A DNA stretch of 64,000 nucleotides, from assembly GCA_027382625.1 (NCBI GenBank), contig JAJKFJ010022924.1, positions 1-64,000 of the forward strand. The letters are read 5' to 3'. Shown here in pieces: positions 57,320 through 64,000 of the stretch. Below the pieces are notes generated by a model. It was not told where the DNA came from. It saw only the letters and a program-made list of their open reading frames with translations, and ran no database searches. Position 1 is the stretch's first letter; each line of letters opens with the position of its first letter. This DNA is from Tetmemena sp. SeJ-2015 (Eukaryota; Ciliophora; Spirotrichea; Sporadotrichida; Oxytrichidae). The position numbers were made by a program, and so were the translations under genes.

Positions 57320-60300
57320 AGTTTGTACATTTTATCTTCCTGAATTGGGATTGAATCCTGATTATCCGCTTGGTAAATTGGAATGACTTGAGTTTACTTG
57401 TTTAGCAATATTATGAAGTCTTGACTTTGACTTCTTTGCAGAATGAATTTCTCTTTGCTATCTCTATGGCTTAATAACCTCATTCCCCAGCAACTGATTC
57501 TTAAATAGATGGCGAAAAAATAATAGTGCTCTTAATTTTAATTGCTGTTGCTATTTTGATGCGCTATGGAGTTTTGAAACATGTCAGGATAGTTTACATT
57601 AAACTCATATAAGTACTGGTCCTATTCTTTCCACTAAACTTATGTAGCTAAGTCCTTTTAATTGCTACCGATACTGCTCTAAGCCTTTGGCGGATTATTT
57701 GGAGAGTAGAAGTTTTGAGTAGTTTAGGAGGCAGTCTTCTGATTTATTTAGAGCTGATTGTTTCTATTGGCTTTTGTTGAAATCTATACCTGAGGATTTG
57801 TAAATTTGAGGCTGTTACTGTCTTGCTATTAGGAGCCTATTGAAGTTTCTCTTTGCAAATAAGCAGAAAAGTTCCTATTGTGCAAATTCACAGAATTTAT
57901 ATCACTTAATGCATTTGTAGATTAGAAATTTAAAATTTCTCCGCTGCTTTAGTTAAGGTTTTTCTTGTCAAGCAAACTCAAATTTTATCCTTTGGAGCTA
58001 GTGATACCATTAAGGCCATAAATATATTTATTTAAGAAAAAATCTGTACTTAGCTTTGACTATCTGTGTTGAAGTTACTTGCATTGGAACTAAAGTTATG
58101 AGATAGCAATCTTCCATGTCTAATTCTCTTTTACTTTGCCTTCTTAAGTCTTCTAAAGTTAGTGTCGATCTATTGCTACTGAAGTCTTCTAAATTCTTCG
58201 TCCTAAAGTAGACTCATCTCAGAAGTATCATGGTTTATAATATCAGGGTCGACCTGGATCCCTTTATCAACTTTTTCGGTGTAAACCTTCCCAAGTATAG
58301 TTGACATAATATGCTAATTGTAGGGGATGATTTTGCATAATTATTTCTTGTTGTTGAGGCTTTAGCGCTACTGAAAATGGCTTTATCGAGATCTTTTTCT
58401 CTTCTCTACAAGCTACTCTTCATGAATGATCTACTAGTTTTAATTAAAAAGGCTTTAATCAACTCCTCCTTGTTTCTCTCTTTCTTAACTTAAACTCTAT
58501 AGCACTCCCAAGGCCTCGTCAAGTTAATGAGAAACAGATTAAGATCTCTGATCCTATAGCTTTCCTCCTAGTCTAGTCATTCTCGTAGATTCAACCTTAT
58601 CAGAAGCCTTGTTAAACAAGTCTGAATTTGGATTAGACATTTATGATAAAGTATCAATACCCGAAGGAGCCTCTTTCATCAGTTTCATAACTTTTTCCAT
58701 TTATAGCTACCGCTACTCTTGGATAATTTAAGAGTTCATTGAGCTCTTTTCATTTCTGTTGCCAATATCGTTCCAAAGACGTTTATAAACATTTTCTTCT
58801 CCATCTGAAGAATTCATATGCTACTAAGATGGTATACCTATATGAATTGCACTTCCTCGACTAGCACTTCCACGTTGGCCTTAACTTGTCATTATTGATC
58901 TTTTCTGATCATTAGTTATAGCTATAGTGGTGGCAGTAACTGATGATTTGTTATCTGAGCTACTCTTTATACTCATGTTTCTTACATAAGAATTATAAAC
59001 CACTTTGTATTTCTCACCTGTCTCAGGATTGAATACAAGCAAGTTTCCTTTATCGTCTATGTTTTGAGCTTGCAAATATACTGTTTACTCCATCAAAGAT
59101 TAAATTAATAAAAGCTGGAACCTTAGTCGGTGATATTCCTTCTTGATAGATATGAGAGTACTTATCTCTATTTGCTGAAGTTACTCTCGAATTTACTTAG
59201 GTCCGAGCTTTCATTTAGAATGACGAAGCTTGTCCATGATTATTTTTCATATCTCTACGACTATCTTCTTCAACTTAATCTGATGAATCCTCGTTATTAT
59301 GTCCTTATATGTCTGAAATTCTATTGTTATTATCTTGAGGCTAATAAAAAATTAAATTTATATCTTGATATTCCATGAAAGATTAATCATTGTGAGAGTA
59401 CTTTGATTATCTTTGGATGAAAGTAGCGTCTGCTTGGATCTAATTAATTAAAGATTTCCTATTAGAGCTTTCACCAGAGTTTAAGAATTAAATTTAATGA
59501 ATTTGCTTAAGGACTTGTTATGAAAAAAACATTTTGATTTAGGTCCTAACCAGTTGTTTAGTAGGACTTTTGAATATAGTCTAAGAAATCTGCCTGTATT
59601 GATTTTTAACTGTATTTAAATAATATATTGCTCTTTCTTCTAAATGTTTTTTCTAGTCACTGGCTATAACATTCCCTTAAATTATAGTTTGAGCTTCTTT
59701 ATCATTGTTAAAGTATATAGAATTGATCTACACCTCTCTATTAACCTTAGGGATCGGGGCTTTATCTGTCTGGAATCCAACTGGTTTATTCAATCCACAT
59801 ATGACTGTCATGCAAGATATGTCTTTAGATTCTAAATTTTGCATCTCACTGGCATTTTTCATAGCTTCAGCTCCCAGATTATAGAGGTTTCTTATAACCT
59901 TAGAGTTGATAACTTTGATTGCTGACTTCTACGTGATTCTATCATTCTTAAAATTTCCATTACCTGTTACTAATCTATCAATCTTCTAATTTAATAGCTA
60001 TATTTGCTCTTCTTAATTCTTGATCAAAGATTCCATATCGACTTTCTACTACTTGAATGTTAGGTTTTCAATTTAAAGCTTTTCAAGCTCTCTTTTCAAT
60101 TCACTCATTTCAGCTTGCATATTTTCAATTTGATCAGTCATCATGTTTCCATTCGTTTCAAGTGCTTAGTTCATGTTTCTGAGAATAGCATTATCGTATC
60201 TCAAATTTGCTATTTCATGTTAAAGTTTGTAATTTTCTTCCTTATAGTTAGAATGTTCCTCAGCGAGCTTTTTAATTTCTTTGCTCTTTAGCTCTCTATC

Positions 60301-60509
60301 TATCATCATCTTTTCGGTCCTCTCTGCTAACTACTGGCGAGTTTCGTCATTACTGCCTTTAATTTTATGGAGAAGAGCGAAAAATACCCATTTCCTAAAG
60401 AAAAGTTCTACTTTCATTATGCTCTTTGCATTTTCAGAATCAGCACACTATCCTTCTAGTTCTCGAATGCGGTCATAGAGTTCCTACTTGTCAAAGTCAA
60501 TAAAAATAC
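57320..60509 (-). CDS. Coiled-coil protein, distal part
   Basis: Read on the minus strand, the region from 60509 downwards opens with FIDFDKQELYDRIRELEGQC and a continuous coiled coil (IKKLAEEHSNYKEENYKLQH, MQAEMSELKRELEKLQ). Later come GNLLVFNPETGEKYKVVYNS (about 59040), NKSSVTATTIAITNDQKR and a long polar C-terminal half to about 57320. Several frame changes occur at short AT-rich inserts. There is no ATG at the upstream edge, where the 494-bp inverted-repeat element begins, so this is probably the continuation of the coiled-coil sequence at 61004-62984. Confidence 0.5.
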
Positions 60510-61003
60510 TATAAGTCAAATACGAATAGTTGATTGAGAAATACAAATAAGTGCAAATTCAACGACAAAAGACCTGGGTTTTTTTATTTACAAGTCAGAT
60601 CACAAATGAAAATGCAAGTTTGAATTAGAAAGTGAGTATGTGCATATATATCAGTTTAAAGTCTCATAGTATTTTATTGCATGACGAATGTTGCGACATC
60701 ATAATTACATGAGTAATCTAGAATACTTTTCTGATTGGCTAAAACATTAATGATTCAAGGATAAATATGCTCTTACATTTTTTGATTGGCTAATTTCATA
60801 GTTTTAATGACCATTGCTTGGGAATGTCTGCCTTAATGAGGAATTGTATAGACGAGGAGATTTGGATAATGTTTTTAGTTCGTACTCCATTTATTATTAT
60901 TACGATTAATTAGCTTGCTCGTTTAAATTCTAGCTTGTATTTGATTTCGGTTTAATTTTAAGTATTTTAAATTTCTCGATCAACTATTCGTATTTGACTT
61001 ATA
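60510..61003. mobile_element. 494-bp element with 33-bp terminal inverted repeats
   Basis: The first 33 bases (60510-60542, starting TATAAGTCAAATACGAATAG) are the reverse complement of the last 33 (60971-61003) with one mismatch. Both ends abut TA. The interior has no sustained coding frame. It carries two direct copies of GATTGGCTAA (60733-60742, 60784-60793), whose complement contains CCAAT. It sits between two coiled-coil segments on the minus strand, as if inserted into one gene. Size and structure suggest a non-autonomous transposon or transposon-like IES. A duplicated and inverted gene fragment is an alternative, because the right repeat is also open in the neighbouring frame. Confidence 0.7.
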
Positions 61004-62984
61004 TTAAAAAAAACGAGTCATATTAGTTGAAGAGTATGATCTCCTTTTCTTTCAATAATTCTTGCACTTCCATTTCAAGGTCTTTCTTGCAAGTAAGAGC
61101 AACCTGGTTGAGTTGCCGATTTAATTTTCCAATTTCTTCTATCTTTGTTTGTAGATCTCTTCGCAAGTGATGAATTTACATAATGTAGTTCTCCTTCATC
61201 TCCTTGATTTTACTCTAAGATTATTCTTGAAAAAGAGAGATTTAGTCAAGCATTTACTACTGTAGCTTATCATATGACTGAGGGCTTATTCCGTACTCAT
61301 CCTCAATATTTTCCAAGAAGAAATCATCTCCATAGTGCTTATGTATAGTTTCCCACACTATCCTCGGAGATTTTTCGATAAGAGCTAGCCTACTGATGAG
61401 ATGTTCTGCGTTCATTTGTTTGAACTTTATTCCATTCTCTATATTTTAATAGCTGAAACTAAATAATATAACTTACTATTTATCATATCTAGAATAGCCA
61501 CTTTCTTGCACAAGTTTTCATTATTGATCTGCACTTCCTTTATTAATTTAGAATAAGTAGTCTTCATTTCATAGAGCTAAAATTAATTGTTTAATTAACT
61601 TAAAGGCTTTGAGTTAAGAAGTATCATGTAGTTCTCAGGAAGACCATCGGTTACATCAAAGTACTTAACATCTATTTCCTTAAACTGCTCGCTGCCTCTT
61701 TCTCTCTTAAATAGCTATTCCCGTAAATGAGTGATATCCTTAAGTGCATTCATTCTCAGATTTAAATAAAGGAAATAGATCGTTAACAACTTCTAGTTAC
61801 TGATTAAGTTTAGAAGTAACCTCTTAAATCTGCGATGACTTATGTTTGATAATTTCCTTTAGTTGCTTCTTTGTTAAGTTTTTATCTCTTCTGTGAAATA
61901 TTTTCTTATGAGGTTGTGAAGGATTCAATAAAGGCTAGCTATTAGTTTTATTTTCACCCAAAAGAGGCCTTTTACTCGTCTAATAGCTGTTCTTTTCATC
62001 AGGGCTATTAATCAATAACTCAAATTTAAATGCTAATGATTATTCTCGGTTATCTTGAAATTACCTAACTAGAATCATTGCTTGAAAGGAATTAAATGTC
62101 TCTGCTTTAATTTACTAGCTGTTCAACTTGGCCAGATCCTTTGATAATAAGATTTTATAATGCCTTATTATCTGTGAAGTGTGATCCTACAGCATTAGCC
62201 AAATCTGTACCTGAAACTTATTCAAATTAAAGATAGCTTTTATAAAGAGTATTTCTAATATTGTTGCTTGCTAGCTCCTGATATAAATTCCAAGTCATCA
62301 CTTTCAAAACCACTGAGTGAGCCAGTATCAACCTCTTCAATTTTAAACCTCTATATCTATTCCTTCAATTCGAGTGGGAAATTTTCGAATTAGAATCGGA
62401 TTTCACTCAAGTCAATCTTATTGAACAAGTCATTAAGAAAGGCGAGAGTAAAGCTTTCTAATATTTTCAAAATAGCAAAGCTGTGCTATTTTTGGTCTTC
62501 ATTTGATTGATGCTTTTGATTTGCTTTTGGGTCTCTAGATTGCATAATTAGCTCTTTGTGGAACTTTAAGAACTCTTCATACAGCTTAGAATAAACTCTC
62601 TAAAAGTTTGTATTAACATCATGTGGGAAATAATCGAACTCGAATTATTGCAAGGGTTTTGGTGGCTCGAGTATTTAATACATCCTCAGATTCAAGTTGT
62701 TATTTGTAGAGCCGTTGTTTTAATGAGAAGGTAGGGAAGCAGGAAGTTACGAAGTTGACTTATGTTGTAGAAGCGGATGTTGGGTTGAGCAAAGCCGCTT
62801 TATTTTTTGTCAGCTGTCTATTAAACTCAAAATGCTGTTTAAAGTTTGAGAAAGTAGTTTATGTTTATCCTCTTATTGCACTTCAGCTTAGTTCAGAATC
62901 TTTATTCTAATTGGCTGCATTTGGCTAATTGAAATACTTTCGATCTTATTCTGAAAACTAGGAAGAGTCTGTTTTTCCTTTCAT
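61004..62984 (-). CDS. Coiled-coil protein, proximal part
   Basis: Starts near an ATG at 62984. The main frame has LPSFQNKIESISISQMQPI, LLSQTLNSILSLIDS, an in-frame TGA (complement of 62810-62812), then CSTQHPLLQHKS, FDYFPHDVNTNFQRVYSKL, SFAILKILESFTLAFLNDL and LSEIRFQFENFPLELKEQ. After inserts near 61890-62230 and 61450-61580 it ends in a coiled coil (LQTKIEEIGKLNRQLNQ, VQELLKEKEIILF). The T-run next to the element (8 T) is one base away from restoring the frame into the next segment across the 494-bp element. Family unknown; a centrosomal or basal-body style coiled-coil protein is conceivable. Confidence 0.5.
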
Positions 62985-63108
62985 TTCTTATAATTTTTAA
63001 TAAATAATTGTAACATACATCACCTGAGTTTTATAATTATATTAAAATTGAGATGATGAATTTAATTATTTCGAAGCTTCATTATAGTATACAACTAATT
63101 TTTAATCA

Positions 63109-64000
<892 letters not shown>

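Overview
The window looks like germline (micronuclear) DNA of a ciliate, most likely a spirotrich/hypotrich-like one. TAA and TAG are read as glutamine throughout (clear in a P5-type ATPase, an ammonium transporter, a KIF-binding-protein homologue and a MYST acetyltransferase). The DNA is AT-rich and introns are short GT-AG (about 24-90 nt). Many genes are also cut by AT-rich inserts that are not GT-AG introns. These inserts are bounded by 2-6 bp direct repeats, and removing the insert plus one repeat copy restores a conserved protein sequence. That is the signature of internal eliminated sequences (IESs) with pointer repeats between macronuclear-destined segments (MDSs). I found eleven good cases by eye, the best in the MYST gene (6 bp pointer), the WNK-like kinase (6 bp) and the P5 ATPase (five inserts). 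The species cannot be named from the sequence alone.

Layout. 1-3.6 kb (+): a CTD-phosphatase (SCP/FCP1-like) gene with a probable upstream part. 4.0-8.5 kb (-): ubiquitin-like remnant, DOT1-like methyltransferase, BRCT protein. 8.8-9.5 kb (+): small unknown. 9.9-12.7 kb (-): polar unknown. 12.8-15.5 kb (+): WNK-like kinase with a degenerate catalytic loop. 15.6-21.5 kb (-): KIF-binding-protein homologue and a large unknown. 21.7-26.7 kb (+): very polar unknown. 26.9-31.7 kb (+): DHHC palmitoyltransferase, CaMKK-like kinase with an N-myristoylation motif, polar unknown. 31.8-37.2 kb (+): P5-type ATPase. 37.3-38.5 kb (+): single-pass membrane protein. 38.6-41.4 kb (-): ammonium transporter and an unknown soluble protein. 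41.7-42.9 kb (+): partial glucose-6-phosphate isomerase. 43.2-45.2 kb (+): polar unknown. 45.2-48.4 kb: an 82-bp inverted repeat enclosing a homopolymer-rich block. 48.4-52.3 kb (+): 2-phosphoglycerate-kinase-like gene and coiled-coil gene. 52.5-57.1 kb (+): two small polar loci and a two-FHA-domain gene. 57.3-63.0 kb (-): coiled-coil genes separated by a 494-bp terminal-inverted-repeat element. 63.1-64 kb (-): MYST acetyltransferase running off the window.

Three things stand out. First, pointer-flanked inserts recur, and a glucose-6-phosphate isomerase lacks an internal block and its whole C-terminal third, which suggests a scrambled germline gene. Second, TGA occurs in frame at about eight sites inside otherwise continuous coding frames, so UGA may be read as sense, perhaps Trp, in some places. 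Third, the 45-48 kb block resembles a corrupted inverted copy of its own right flank, which may be a read or assembly fold-back. One-base frame slips, often in homopolymers, occur in many genes and suggest residual sequencing indels, so gene ends and junctions are approximate. The genes are unrelated neighbours with no operon-like logic, as expected if each locus becomes its own macronuclear chromosome.
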